Part shown: positions 1-8,288 of the stretch, piece by piece | Layout of the letters: every line of letters starts with the position of its first letter | Position numbering within the stretch: position 1 is the first letter of the stretch | Assembly: GCA_947175015.1 (NCBI GenBank) | Contig: CAMWLE010000020.1 | Coordinates: forward strand, 1 to 43,577 | DNA: 43,577 nucleotides | Reading direction: 5' to 3' | Origin: an uncultured bacterium | Lineage (GTDB): Bacteria > Bacillota > Clostridia > Lachnospirales > Lachnospiraceae | The notes under the pieces: model-generated | Seen by the model: the letters and a program-made list of their open reading frames with translations, nothing else | What the model was told of the DNA's origin: nothing | Databases searched by the model: none | Translations under genes and position numbers: made by a program

Positions 1-122
1 GGGCATTCTTCCGTGTGAATAGCTTCCGCTCTTTGGAAGCGTAGAATTTCTTAGGCGGTGTACTTTACCGCCTTAGAAATTCTTTTCACTGCTTACTTGC
101 GGGAAGAATGACCCTGCACTTG
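1..122. repeat. Nested palindromic repeat, copy 1
   Basis: This is the first of two tandem copies with a 122-bp offset; positions 1-89 match 123-211 with one visible difference (C56 versus T178). It contains a small hairpin, GCTTCC-N7-GGAAGC, and a large one: the arm at 43-59 pairs with 67-83 over 17 positions with one mismatch, leaving the loop GTACTTT. Its tail GGAAGAATG (102-110) pairs with CATTCTTCC (126-134) at the start of copy 2, so the junction is itself a hairpin. The unit may continue left of the window. It has the character of a small dispersed palindromic repeat or a set of RNA hairpins downstream of the exopolysaccharide operon. No T-run follows the stem, so it is not a textbook terminator. 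Confidence 0.8.
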
Positions 123-211
123 GGGCATTCTTCCGTGTGAATAGCTTCCGCTCTTTGGAAGCGTAGAATTTCTTAGGTGGTGTACTTTACCGCCTTAGAA
201 ATTCTTTTCAC
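123..211. repeat. Nested palindromic repeat, copy 2, overlapping a gene end
   Basis: This second copy keeps the 17-position stem (165-181 with 189-205). Its right arm is also the last codons of the dehydratase gene: the residues CEKNF and the TAA stop at 197-195 are written inside the repeat. Read on the minus strand, the hairpin begins in the final codons and continues past the stop, so it could act as a terminator or an mRNA 3'-end stabiliser. This is inference. Confidence 0.75.
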
Positions 212-2078
212 ACTGGTAGGTGGGCACAATTTCTTTTATCATTTGGCGAATATCTCCCTGTTCATCCAACGCCATCTCATACAGCCTCTCCAACTGTTCC
301 TCGAACAACTCCGAATCAAATTCTATCGGTTTCCCAATATAAATCATCTTATTGGCCGTCTCCTGCAGCCCTTCCTCATTCATCAGAAGCTCTTCATACA
401 TTTTTTCTCCGGGCCTGAGACCAATAAACTCAATCTTAATATCCTCATCCACCTTCAACCCGGAAAGCTTGATTAGATTCTTGGCCAACTCCACAATATT
501 CATGGGTTCCCCCATATCCAATACAAAAATCTCTCCGCCCTTAGCATAAGCACCTGCCTGCAATACCAAAGAAACCGCCTCCGGTATGGTCATAAAATAT
601 CGGACAATATCCGGACTGGTGACAGTCACAGGCCCACCTTGTTCTATCTGCTTCTTAAACAGCGGAATGACACTGCCATTGCTGCCCAGCACATTGCCAA
701 ACCGCACAGCCACGAACTCCGTCCTGGATTTCAGGTTCAGATTTTGAATAATCATCTCACAGATACGCTTACTTGCCCCCATTACATTTGTGGGATTCAC
801 CGCCTTATCCGTGGAAATCATCACAAAACGCTTCGTGCCATATCTGTCTGCCGCCTTTGCAACCTTCAATGTGCCAAAGACATTATTTTTAACCGCCTCT
901 CTGGGACTGTCCTCCATCAAAGGCACATGCTTATGCGCCGCCGCATGATATACAATATCCGGTTGATAACGCCGGAAAACATCCTCCACCCTTGCCGTAT
1001 TGCGCACAGAGCCGATCAGCACTTCCAAATGCAGATCCGGATACTTCATCTTCAACTCCTGCTGTATCTCATAAGTACTGTTTTCATAGATATCAAAAAT
1101 AATCAGCAGCTTTGGATTATGCTGTGCTATCTGCCTGCATAGCTCGCTGCCGATAGACCCACCGCCGCCTGTCACAAGCACCACCTTGTTACACACATAA
1201 TCAATGATTTCATCCACATTGACTTCTATTGGGTCCCTCCCCAGTAAATCTTCAATCTGAACCTCCCTCAACTGAGAGACATCCACATCCCCATTGATGA
1301 GCTGATACATCCCCGGCAATATCCGCATCTTAGCGCCTGTTTCCTTACAGATGTCCAAAATGGGCCGCAATGCAGTCCGATTGGCAGATGGAATCGCAAT
1401 GATAATCTCATCAATATCATACTTGCGAACACAATCCGCAATACACTCCCTGCCCCCCACAATGGGAACGCCCCGCAGATATTTGCCATGACAGCCGCTA
1501 TGATCATCAATGACACAGGACACATACATATTCAAGTAATGACTGGTTTCTATCTCTTTCATAATCGTATTTCCGGCCGCCCCTGCCCCCACGATCATAC
1601 AATTGATACGGGACCGCAGCTTCCTGCGATTGAGCCTCCTGTTCTGGAACAGACGCACAATACGATAACTGAAACGAACCCCCGCCGTAAGGATCAACAG
1701 GAACATACCATAGAAAAATGGATGACTGGTAGGCAGCTTCACCTTCAACAGCAGGCAAATCACAGGCTGCAGAATGGCGCACGTAAATACCGCCATCACA
1801 TTATTGAGTAATTCCGTATCGGAAGCATACCGCCAGACACTATTATAAAGCCGAAATGCACTGAACACAATCAATGTAATAATCACATTGGGGAAATAGC
1901 ACTGTACGATTCCGACCCAAAATGACCGCCGAATATCCATAAATTTAAAATCATGCCTCACATATAAGCTTAGTACGGAAGCTAATAGAATGGACAGCAA
2001 ATCCGCTATCACCAACAGCGCAATCCGGTTGGCAGGTATCTGTAATATGCCCTCTTTGACATCATTCAATTTCTTCAT
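195..2078 (-). CDS. Membrane nucleotide-sugar dehydratase, CapD/FlaA1/PglF-WbpM type
   Basis: This 627-residue protein is the last gene of the exopolysaccharide operon. Four hydrophobic helices fill roughly residues 10-140. A first Rossmann domain follows, with VGAGAAGNTI near 165, and then a dehydratase SDR domain with VTGGGGSIGSE near 310. The active-site region reads ISTDKAVNPTNVMGASKR, with Met where ordinary SDR enzymes have Tyr; this is the known signature of UDP-GlcNAc 4,6-dehydratases of the FlaA1/PglF/WbpM group. It probably makes a UDP-4-keto-6-deoxy-hexosamine at the membrane as a precursor for the polymer. The ATG at 2078 has GGGAG seven bases upstream; an in-frame TTG two codons earlier is less likely. 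The C-terminus lies inside a repeat. Family assignment is firm; the exact sugar is inferred. Confidence 0.93.
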   Translation of the reverse strand: MKKLNDVKEGILQIPANRIALLVIADLLSILLASVLSLYVRHDFKFMDIRRSFWVGIVQCYFPNVIITLIVFSAFRLYNSVWRYASDTELLNNVMAVFTCAILQPVICLLLKVKLPTSHPFFYGMFLLILTAGVRFSYRIVRLFQNRRLNRRKLRSRINCMIVGAGAAGNTIMKEIETSHYLNMYVSCVIDDHSGCHGKYLRGVPIVGGRECIADCVRKYDIDEIIIAIPSANRTALRPILDICKETGAKMRILPGMYQLINGDVDVSQLREVQIEDLLGRDPIEVNVDEIIDYVCNKVVLVTGGGGSIGSELCRQIAQHNPKLLIIFDIYENSTYEIQQELKMKYPDLHLEVLIGSVRNTARVEDVFRRYQPDIVYHAAAHKHVPLMEDSPREAVKNNVFGTLKVAKAADRYGTKRFVMISTDKAVNPTNVMGASKRICEMIIQNLNLKSRTEFVAVRFGNVLGSNGSVIPLFKKQIEQGGPVTVTSPDIVRYFMTIPEAVSLVLQAGAYAKGGEIFVLDMGEPMNIVELAKNLIKLSGLKVDEDIKIEFIGLRPGEKMYEELLMNEEGLQETANKMIYIGKPIEFDSELFEEQLERLYEMALDEQGDIRQMIKEIVPTYQCEKNF

Positions 2079-2222
2079 CTGCAATCTCCCTGCGAGAAAT
2101 CCTTCGTTCCCGCTCCTGAAATATCATCAACATTTGCATTCATTAAAAGCCTGAAATTCAGAAAAAATCTCTCAATAAATGCGCAGGCGGCCTATGATTA
2201 GCTCCTTATGGAAGGCAGCCTC

Positions 2223-3227
2223 CTATCCATCCGCACGAAGCCGCCAGGCAGCATGTACCTTCCTCAATGTCTTCGGTGCAATGGCAAATAAGGTATGATA
2301 CACTTTGTTTTTCCCTGTAAGAATTGGATTGCCCATGGAACGCAGCCAATTCTTACGCATATACCTCACAATATCACGATACATTTTGTTGTCAGCCCTC
2401 ATCTGCTGTATGGGGATGTGCAGCAGATACTCCAGTCTCTGAAATATGCCAAATCGAAATGCCGTCTCTTCCAACTCCGGGTACTGCCTCTTCACAAGGG
2501 CCATTACCATATCCGCATTCTCCACACTATCTTCAAATACCCTGGAAAAAGCTGTCTTCTCTTCCTTCCGCGAATTACTTCCCACCCGATAAAACACGTG
2601 ATACGCCTGCTCCGGCAATGACACCAGCTTTTCTATTCTGCCCAACATCCGTATCAACAGATTGAAATCCTCATTCAGTTTTCCCAAGGGAAATCCTTCC
2701 TCAGGAAACAAATCCCTATGCACCAATTTCGTACAAAAGGAACAATCCCCCCAATGAAGCAGCAATTCCTTCAAAAAAACCGCACTATTCACCAACGTTG
2801 GCCGAACAGGCGGTTCACAGATATTGGGAAGCAAATTGCCCTCCTGGTCTATCTCATCCCTGCCTATCTGCGCCACAGGCACCTGAAATTTCCTGATTCC
2901 TTCCAACAGCCGCTCATACATATGGCTATCAATATAATCATCACTGTCCACAAACCCCACATACTGTCCGGAAACATGCTTCAGCGCCAGATTCCTGGCA
3001 GAAGAAGAACCGCCATTTTCCTTGTGAAACACCTTGATACGCGCATCCTCCTTTGCAAGCTTATCACAAAGTTCCCCGGTTCCGTCTGTGGACCCATCAT
3101 CTACCAGGAGAATTTCCAAATGTCCATAGGTCTGCGCCGTAATGGAATGGATACACCTGGGAAGATATGGAACAATATTATATGCAGGTACAATAATCGT
3201 AAGTAATGGAGTGTCTTTTGTTTTCAT
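2223..3227 (-). CDS. Family 2 glycosyltransferase
   Basis: This 334-residue GT-A enzyme starts with the classic LLTIIVPAYN motif, followed by LLVDDGSTDGT and the metal-binding FVDSDDYI. The C-terminal third is basic and probably membrane-associated. It should add one sugar of the repeat unit from a nucleotide-sugar donor on the cytoplasmic face. The ATG at 3227 has GGAAG just upstream. A TTG 17 codons earlier would add an acidic helical extension (AERAVAELEEK) but lacks a clear ribosome site. The start overlaps the stop of a possible 70-residue upstream gene as ATGA, which suggests translational coupling. Linkage and sugar cannot be read from the sequence. Confidence 0.92.
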   Translation of the reverse strand: MKTKDTPLLTIIVPAYNIVPYLPRCIHSITAQTYGHLEILLVDDGSTDGTGELCDKLAKEDARIKVFHKENGGSSSARNLALKHVSGQYVGFVDSDDYIDSHMYERLLEGIRKFQVPVAQIGRDEIDQEGNLLPNICEPPVRPTLVNSAVFLKELLLHWGDCSFCTKLVHRDLFPEEGFPLGKLNEDFNLLIRMLGRIEKLVSLPEQAYHVFYRVGSNSRKEEKTAFSRVFEDSVENADMVMALVKRQYPELEETAFRFGIFQRLEYLLHIPIQQMRADNKMYRDIVRYMRKNWLRSMGNPILTGKNKVYHTLFAIAPKTLRKVHAAWRLRADG

Positions 3228-3436
3228 TTTTTCTTCCAGTTCCGCCACCGCCCTTTCAGCATCCGGCTGCACAGCCAATCTTCATTCCGTTCACACTTCC
3301 CCCATCCGGGAATCTGCAATTTTATACTCATGAACGGTAACATTTGCCAGACAAAATGTATAACGAAAGACCGCCAGCCATATTCATGCCTTGAATAGAT
3401 TGGTAAAGTCCGGCGGTCTTGAGTATAAACTTCCAT
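3224..3436 (-). CDS. Possible small protein between two glycosyltransferase genes
   Basis: This is a 70-residue frame, not recognised. Its support is positional: the ATG lies four bases after the stop of the upstream glycosyltransferase, and its TGA overlaps the next gene's ATG in the coupled form ATGA. It has one hydrophobic stretch (about residues 23-42, with SFVIHFVWQML) followed by a basic C-terminus ending RNWKKK. Against it, there is no clear ribosome site and the composition is rich in Trp and Arg, as often seen in unused frames. Alternatively, the 205-base gap is non-coding or is the frameshifted remnant of a longer C-terminus. Confidence 0.35.
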   Translation of the reverse strand: MEVYTQDRRTLPIYSRHEYGWRSFVIHFVWQMLPFMSIKLQIPGWGKCERNEDWLCSRMLKGRWRNWKKK

Positions 3437-3440
3437 GGGT

Positions 3441-4697
3441 TCAGGTTCTGCCGCGAAATGCTGCAAGACTGCGTCCTCGGTATTCTGACAAAATCGGCGC
3501 CGGTGAACAGGGAGCCAGGCCGCTTCCTGTCCATTGTTCCTCACAAACCTTCTCCTCTGACAGTACCCCCGGCCCTTTGCCCCCGCCATCCTGCCGAAGC
3601 ATCTGCGCAATCAACTCCATCAATCGTTTTGCAGCATTTTCGGCATTCCACACTTCCGTAATCGTTCTATACGCATTCCTGCCAAGCCTCCTGCAAAACG
3701 CCTGATCCTTTGCCAGCAGCTCTGCCAGAGAAAACAACTGCTTCGCCTTTTTATCCTCATAGATGAATCCATTTTCTCCGCTTCTCAGCAGAAACGGCAC
3801 AGCTCCGATCATATGATCTGCAATCACCGCACAACCGCTGTTCATCGCCTCATTTGCAACCGCCCCCCATCCCTCCTTTCTATCACTGGTAAACAGAAAT
3901 ACGTCCGCCTTCTCCATAAATTGCCGCACCTGCTCCGGCGGCTGATACCCCAAAAAAGCGACCTGCTCCCTCAGTCCATATCTGTCAGCCAACGCTTCCA
4001 TTTCCGGGCGCATCTGCCCGTCTCCAATGAGGTCCATGTGGAAAGGAATCCCCTTATCCTTCAGGTGTCTGGCCGTCTCCATCGCCAGCTCCGGATGTTT
4101 CCAATCTATCATTCTCGCCGCCCATAAAAAATACGGAACCCTTTTTCCGCCTTCCCCATCCTCATACCCTTTTCCTTCCAGAAGCTTCTCTATGTCATAC
4201 TTTTTTGTCTCAGGAAAATATCCCCAGCAAAACATTTTTCCCGGATAGGCCCTGACAATATGGAAATCCGAAGGCACATACCCACCTGCGCATAAGAGGT
4301 ATACCGGAGCCTTCCTGTATCTGGTGTGATCTCTGTACTTCTTTTTCAATCCCCTGGGGGAAACTGCCTTCCATTGCCCTGTCTTATATAAACGCTCGCT
4401 GATACGGATGGTCAGACTGCCAATCTCCAGGCGCTCCGCAATATAAGATTCCTCGTCCGTCCCACCGAACAATACCACATCACAATCAAGAATCAGTTGT
4501 CTGCAATATTCCTCTTCCTCATAATAGTAATGTACATACGAGGGCCGCTCCGCCTCATGCCATCCCATCCGCACACGCTCTTCTTCCATGGGCTCCGTCT
4601 GTACAAACGTGAATGCCCCCGCCAGAAGTGCATTCATGGCATTGCAAAAGGGAATCTGGTGATGATTAATGTAATTGGATACAAACGCAACCTTCAT
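3441..4697 (-). CDS. Family 4 glycosyltransferase
   Basis: This 418-residue GT-B enzyme begins MKVAFVSNYINHHQIPF. The C-terminal Rossmann half contains FLGYQPPEQVRQFMEKADVF and then the donor-binding segment EGWGAVANEAMNSGCAVIA, where the EX7E motif sits. It should transfer a sugar from a nucleotide-sugar donor to the growing lipid-linked repeat unit. The start at 4697 lies five bases after the upstream stop and follows AGAGG. The last 40 residues (Ser/Pro/Gly/Arg-rich, after MLRQDGGGKG) look unlike a normal GT4 tail and may be a degenerate or strain-specific extension. Confidence 0.9.
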   Translation of the reverse strand: MKVAFVSNYINHHQIPFCNAMNALLAGAFTFVQTEPMEEERVRMGWHEAERPSYVHYYYEEEEYCRQLILDCDVVLFGGTDEESYIAERLEIGSLTIRISERLYKTGQWKAVSPRGLKKKYRDHTRYRKAPVYLLCAGGYVPSDFHIVRAYPGKMFCWGYFPETKKYDIEKLLEGKGYEDGEGGKRVPYFLWAARMIDWKHPELAMETARHLKDKGIPFHMDLIGDGQMRPEMEALADRYGLREQVAFLGYQPPEQVRQFMEKADVFLFTSDRKEGWGAVANEAMNSGCAVIADHMIGAVPFLLRSGENGFIYEDKKAKQLFSLAELLAKDQAFCRRLGRNAYRTITEVWNAENAAKRLMELIAQMLRQDGGGKGPGVLSEEKVCEEQWTGSGLAPCSPAPILSEYRGRSLAAFRGRT

Positions 4698-4702
4698 ATA
4701 CT

Positions 4703-6160
4703 TCAATCCTCTGCTTCCTTCCTCACACCATTGCAAATCATTCCATATATCTCTATCATTCTTCTATAATTGCTGTCCTGGTCATGGGTAATCAAAGCCC
4801 GTTTTCTGGCATTCTTGCAGTATTCCCGCATGTTTCCCGGACTTCCCCACATCTCATTCACCGCCGCCGCAAGATTCTCGGCAATTCTGTCAGCTTCTTC
4901 CTGTGAATTCCCTTTTCTCCCCACTCGGAACCCTTCATACAAAATACCATCTTCCTTCCCGGTAAACAAACTGGATATACCGCCCACATCCGCACTGACA
5001 CAAGGCATCCCCAACAACATAGCTTCCCCAAGAGAATTGGGCGAATTCTCCAAAGCGGAAGGACACAAATACAAATGGCTCACCAGATATCTGTCCCTCA
5101 TCTGCTCTGCACTCAACTTTCCCAGAAACGTCACCCGATCTTCTAACGCGTTTCGCTCCACCAGCCGAAGCAGATATTTCCCATAAGCAGACAGCTTCAG
5201 CCTCTCCTTCACAGTACTGCACCGGACAATGCTGTTTCCCGCCACATACACCTTGACATCCGGATATTGATCCATCATCGCCGGCAATGCCGACAATACA
5301 TAATGCAGCCCCTTCAAGGGATAATCCCCCTGACTTACAAAAATAGAATGTGGAATACATTTGTCGGCTTCCCATACTGGCCCATAGAATTCTCTTCGCA
5401 AAGTTTCATTCATGTGAAAATATCGTGCGCCGGGATTCCATTCCTGTGTAAATGCCCTGTCCCACTGGGTTCTTCCGGTAACATTTCCTGCTAACCCAAT
5501 GGCTTCTCTCTCCATTTCTCCCCGTTTTGCGAATTTTTCCTGCTGCTGCACCAGGCTGTCCTGTTTCAGATAATCCCGAAATGTCACAGAATGAATCACC
5601 TGCTCCGGCAAATTCGCATAATACGCTTCCGCATACAAGGTACAAAGCCCCTGTAACCCCGCCAAAAGCCTGTCCTTCCTGGGAAATATCCTGCACATTG
5701 CCAGCGTATGGGGATATTCTGTTCCAAAACAATGCACAAGATCCGGCTCCGCATCTTCTACAACCCTTCTCAGACTTTCCTCCAATGCCTCATCATAACG
5801 CTCCGCATGACTCACATCCTCCGGAAAGCCATAACAAACAATATTGGTACCTCGTGCGGAAATAACCACCTTAAAAATTCCGCCGGCCAGAAACCGCCCC
5901 GCATCTTCCACAAAGTGCGCTGACGACAAATCACATCTCGCCTCTGGGGATTTTTTTCTTATTTTGCCGCCTTTTCCCAACAATGCCTGGAAATTTCTCC
6001 CCACCGGAAACGCTATGGACAGTTCAATGCCATTTTCCTGCCGCCGCTCCAACACCGCATCCGCCAGTCCACTCAGCCATCCTTCTTTATTGGATGTCTC
6101 CATATGCAGTTGTTCCGCAATCATCGGCAACATAATATTACATAGCCATAAAACCTTCAT
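4703..6160 (-). CDS. Family 4 glycosyltransferase
   Basis: This 485-residue GT-B enzyme begins MKVLWLCNIMLPMIAEQL. The acceptor half includes DLVHCFGTEYPHTLAM, and the donor half has FVSQGDYPLKGLHYVLSAL, VTFLGKLSAEQMRDRY and then LCPSALENSPNSLGEAM with the downstream PCVSADVGG typical of the family. The ATG at 6160 has GGAG upstream; a TTG four codons earlier is the alternative. It is followed after five bases by the next GT4 gene, so the two are co-translated neighbours. It probably extends the same oligosaccharide; donor and linkage are unknown. Confidence 0.92.
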   Translation of the reverse strand: MKVLWLCNIMLPMIAEQLHMETSNKEGWLSGLADAVLERRQENGIELSIAFPVGRNFQALLGKGGKIRKKSPEARCDLSSAHFVEDAGRFLAGGIFKVVISARGTNIVCYGFPEDVSHAERYDEALEESLRRVVEDAEPDLVHCFGTEYPHTLAMCRIFPRKDRLLAGLQGLCTLYAEAYYANLPEQVIHSVTFRDYLKQDSLVQQQEKFAKRGEMEREAIGLAGNVTGRTQWDRAFTQEWNPGARYFHMNETLRREFYGPVWEADKCIPHSIFVSQGDYPLKGLHYVLSALPAMMDQYPDVKVYVAGNSIVRCSTVKERLKLSAYGKYLLRLVERNALEDRVTFLGKLSAEQMRDRYLVSHLYLCPSALENSPNSLGEAMLLGMPCVSADVGGISSLFTGKEDGILYEGFRVGRKGNSQEEADRIAENLAAAVNEMWGSPGNMREYCKNARKRALITHDQDSNYRRMIEIYGMICNGVRKEAED

Positions 6161-6252
6161 CTTCCACTCCAACTCCCAAGCCGCCTCAGCAGCAGTGTCG
6201 CCTGCGTTTTCCGGAAATAACCTGGAAAATCTTCATTTCCTCCGCACTTCGT

Positions 6253-7386
6253 TCAATTAAATATCCAGTTTAAATAAGGCAGCAGCCTTACATCCACCGC
6301 ATACATCCCCCTTAACAGGAACACGAAATAAATGGCAAAAGCACTTATGACGCCTGCCCTGCAGAGCCTTCCAAACCAGACTTTCTTTATCCCGCTCAAC
6401 AGTCCGGGAATCAGGAACACCTGAGATATAATCATATAATATCCTACCCTGGATACCTCCGGTATAAAGGAACCGCAGCAATATGTCACCAGTCCGAACA
6501 GGTTCAGAAAAAAGTAAAAACGATTCTGCAGATTCCCCTTTAAACTATGCCCATAACAGATTAGACTAAGCGCCAGCACACCAATACATTTCATAATATT
6601 GACATAGGACAACTGCCCGGAATCAAACATAGAATCCCGATAGTACGGATAAAAATAAAATATAATTTCCCGATAATAATTTTGTCCGAAAATGAGCGTT
6701 GCGATAAAAATGCTCCCCGCCATATAATGCCACTTTTTCAAATGTATCGCTGCCAGGAAACGTGCTGCCATATATACCGGAATCACCAGTAAAACAGACT
6801 TATGAAACAAAGCCCCTGCCAGGATACACAGAATGAACTTCCCATACGCTCCCCGCAGCACATATTTCATGGCATAAAGCGCTACCGCCAGGGCAAGATA
6901 ATACCGAACCGAATTCAGACTGTTAAAATAAAAGCCTCCCGTCATCAATAAATACAGTGAAAACGCAAAACTCCCTCCCTGGTCATGGAGTGCCTTCACA
7001 AAAAAGAAGACCGTCACTATGGAAAATAAAGCGAAAATGGGTAGATAATTGTCATATCCAAACAACATCTGCATCCATTTTACGATATAATTAAACCCAA
7101 CCTCCGAAGACACATACCGCCCCTGGGCGATCAACTTGAAATTATCCCGGTAGACCCAGTAATCATTCCCTACCGCAATCCTGCAGGCCGACACCCCTGC
7201 CATAAGGCAGTAAACAGCAACCATTGCAACCGTGTTCCTGGCCTGCTGCCGATCCCAACCCGGCCGACTGCCGAACTCTCTTCCTCCCTGGATATATCCT
7301 GCCACATAATCCCTGTTATCCACCCACAATCCCAATACCACAGTGACCACTGTCAACAGGATATAGATCAAGGCACTTCGCTCCAT
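6253..7386 (-). CDS. EpsG-family membrane protein, probable repeat-unit polymerase
   Basis: This 377-residue integral membrane protein has about ten hydrophobic segments. The EpsG-type features are the early motif GNDYWVYRDNF, followed by SSEVGFNYIVKWMQML and the segment GGFYFNSLNSVRYYLALAV with a conserved Arg. EpsG proteins act as Wzy-like polymerases in Gram-positive exopolysaccharide loci, so this one probably joins lipid-linked repeat units outside the membrane. The ATG at 7386 follows GAGAGG; an upstream TTG would add 16 charged residues and is unlikely. It lies between two glycosyltransferase genes. Confidence 0.85.
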   Translation of the reverse strand: MERSALIYILLTVVTVVLGLWVDNRDYVAGYIQGGREFGSRPGWDRQQARNTVAMVAVYCLMAGVSACRIAVGNDYWVYRDNFKLIAQGRYVSSEVGFNYIVKWMQMLFGYDNYLPIFALFSIVTVFFFVKALHDQGGSFAFSLYLLMTGGFYFNSLNSVRYYLALAVALYAMKYVLRGAYGKFILCILAGALFHKSVLLVIPVYMAARFLAAIHLKKWHYMAGSIFIATLIFGQNYYREIIFYFYPYYRDSMFDSGQLSYVNIMKCIGVLALSLICYGHSLKGNLQNRFYFFLNLFGLVTYCCGSFIPEVSRVGYYMIISQVFLIPGLLSGIKKVWFGRLCRAGVISAFAIYFVFLLRGMYAVDVRLLPYLNWIFN

Positions 7387-7452
7387 ACCAACCTCTCGTT
7401 TCCGCTCTGCAGCATCACAAATCCCATTGCGCAAATTCCATACATCTCAGTG

Positions 7453-8235
7453 CTATTTATCATAAGCAATTCCGCCTTTCATCCACGCATAAGCTTGTCT
7501 AAGGGGCACTTTCTCGCAAAGCCTGCTCCGATGTGCCAACAGAAACCGCAGTGCCATTAACCGTCCAAGTCTTCCATACAGATATCGGTACAATACCCCC
7601 CTGTCATAGAAGAACTTTTTGTCGTATCCTTCAAACCAAGTGGACTCGCCGGGCATTTCACGTGCAATGGTAACCGGTGCCGTATACACCGAATATCCCT
7701 TGTCCATAAATTCCTTCAAAAATAAACTGTCCTCCCCATTGCTGTACTTTGCCCCGCCGCCGAACAACAGTGAAAATGTCACCCCGGAAGAAAGGAGACT
7801 TTCCCTTCGCACCGCAAAACTCACCGCTCCATACCGGCCGCAGTTGTACCAATGCACCCGCTTCCGCTCCGTAATATGATATGTTCTGCGCGCCTCCTCC
7901 ACCACCACGTTGAACAGAATCATATCCGCTTTCGGATTTCGCTCAAATTCCGCTTTGACCGCCTCCCCATACCCCGGTTCATATACAAGGTCCGCATCCG
8001 CAAATATACAGATATCTCCATCCGACCTTAAAATAGCCTCATTACGGCTTCTGCCCACCCCCTTGTCCGGAAAGGAATAGAAGCGCACCTGATGGCCCTG
8101 ATATTCTATTTCCTCATATCCAAGCCTGTCGCACTGATTAATGATAATCGCATCCGATGACAACCGCATCCGGTGCACCAGTGCGCCAGGCTCCTCATTC
8201 ATCACCGATGCTAACACCTGTACCCGCATCCACAT
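7453..8235 (-). CDS. GT-A glycosyltransferase (family 2-like)
   Basis: This 260-residue protein has the GT-A layout: an N-terminal strand VQVLASVMNEE, the donor segment KGVGRSRNEAI, the metal-binding ICIFADADLVY near residue 80, and a later acidic motif NGEDSLFLKEF near 175, where the catalytic base would lie. It resembles short galactosyl- or glucosyltransferases of capsule clusters. Two ATGs at 8235 and 8229 share the AAGGTGG ribosome site; the second has better spacing. Donor specificity is unknown. Confidence 0.85.
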   Translation of the reverse strand: MWMRVQVLASVMNEEPGALVHRMRLSSDAIIINQCDRLGYEEIEYQGHQVRFYSFPDKGVGRSRNEAILRSDGDICIFADADLVYEPGYGEAVKAEFERNPKADMILFNVVVEEARRTYHITERKRVHWYNCGRYGAVSFAVRRESLLSSGVTFSLLFGGGAKYSNGEDSLFLKEFMDKGYSVYTAPVTIAREMPGESTWFEGYDKKFFYDRGVLYRYLYGRLGRLMALRFLLAHRSRLCEKVPLRQAYAWMKGGIAYDK

Positions 8236-8288
8236 CCACCTTTTCTATTGTTCTCTCCACAATGCACTTTCTCACACTTCAGCCATGC

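Noticed and set aside
1..211. Insertion-sequence ends or an attachment site
   Set aside because: No transposase or integrase frame is visible nearby, and the hairpins are internal rather than terminal inverted repeats bounding a gene.
639..1142. 167-codon plus-strand frame
   Set aside because: It is antisense to the dehydratase gene and has no recognisable motif or ribosome site.
3228..3278. TTG-started N-terminal extension of the family 2 glycosyltransferase
   Set aside because: The internal ATG at 3227 has GGAAG close upstream and directly precedes the family's first conserved strand; the extension is not needed.
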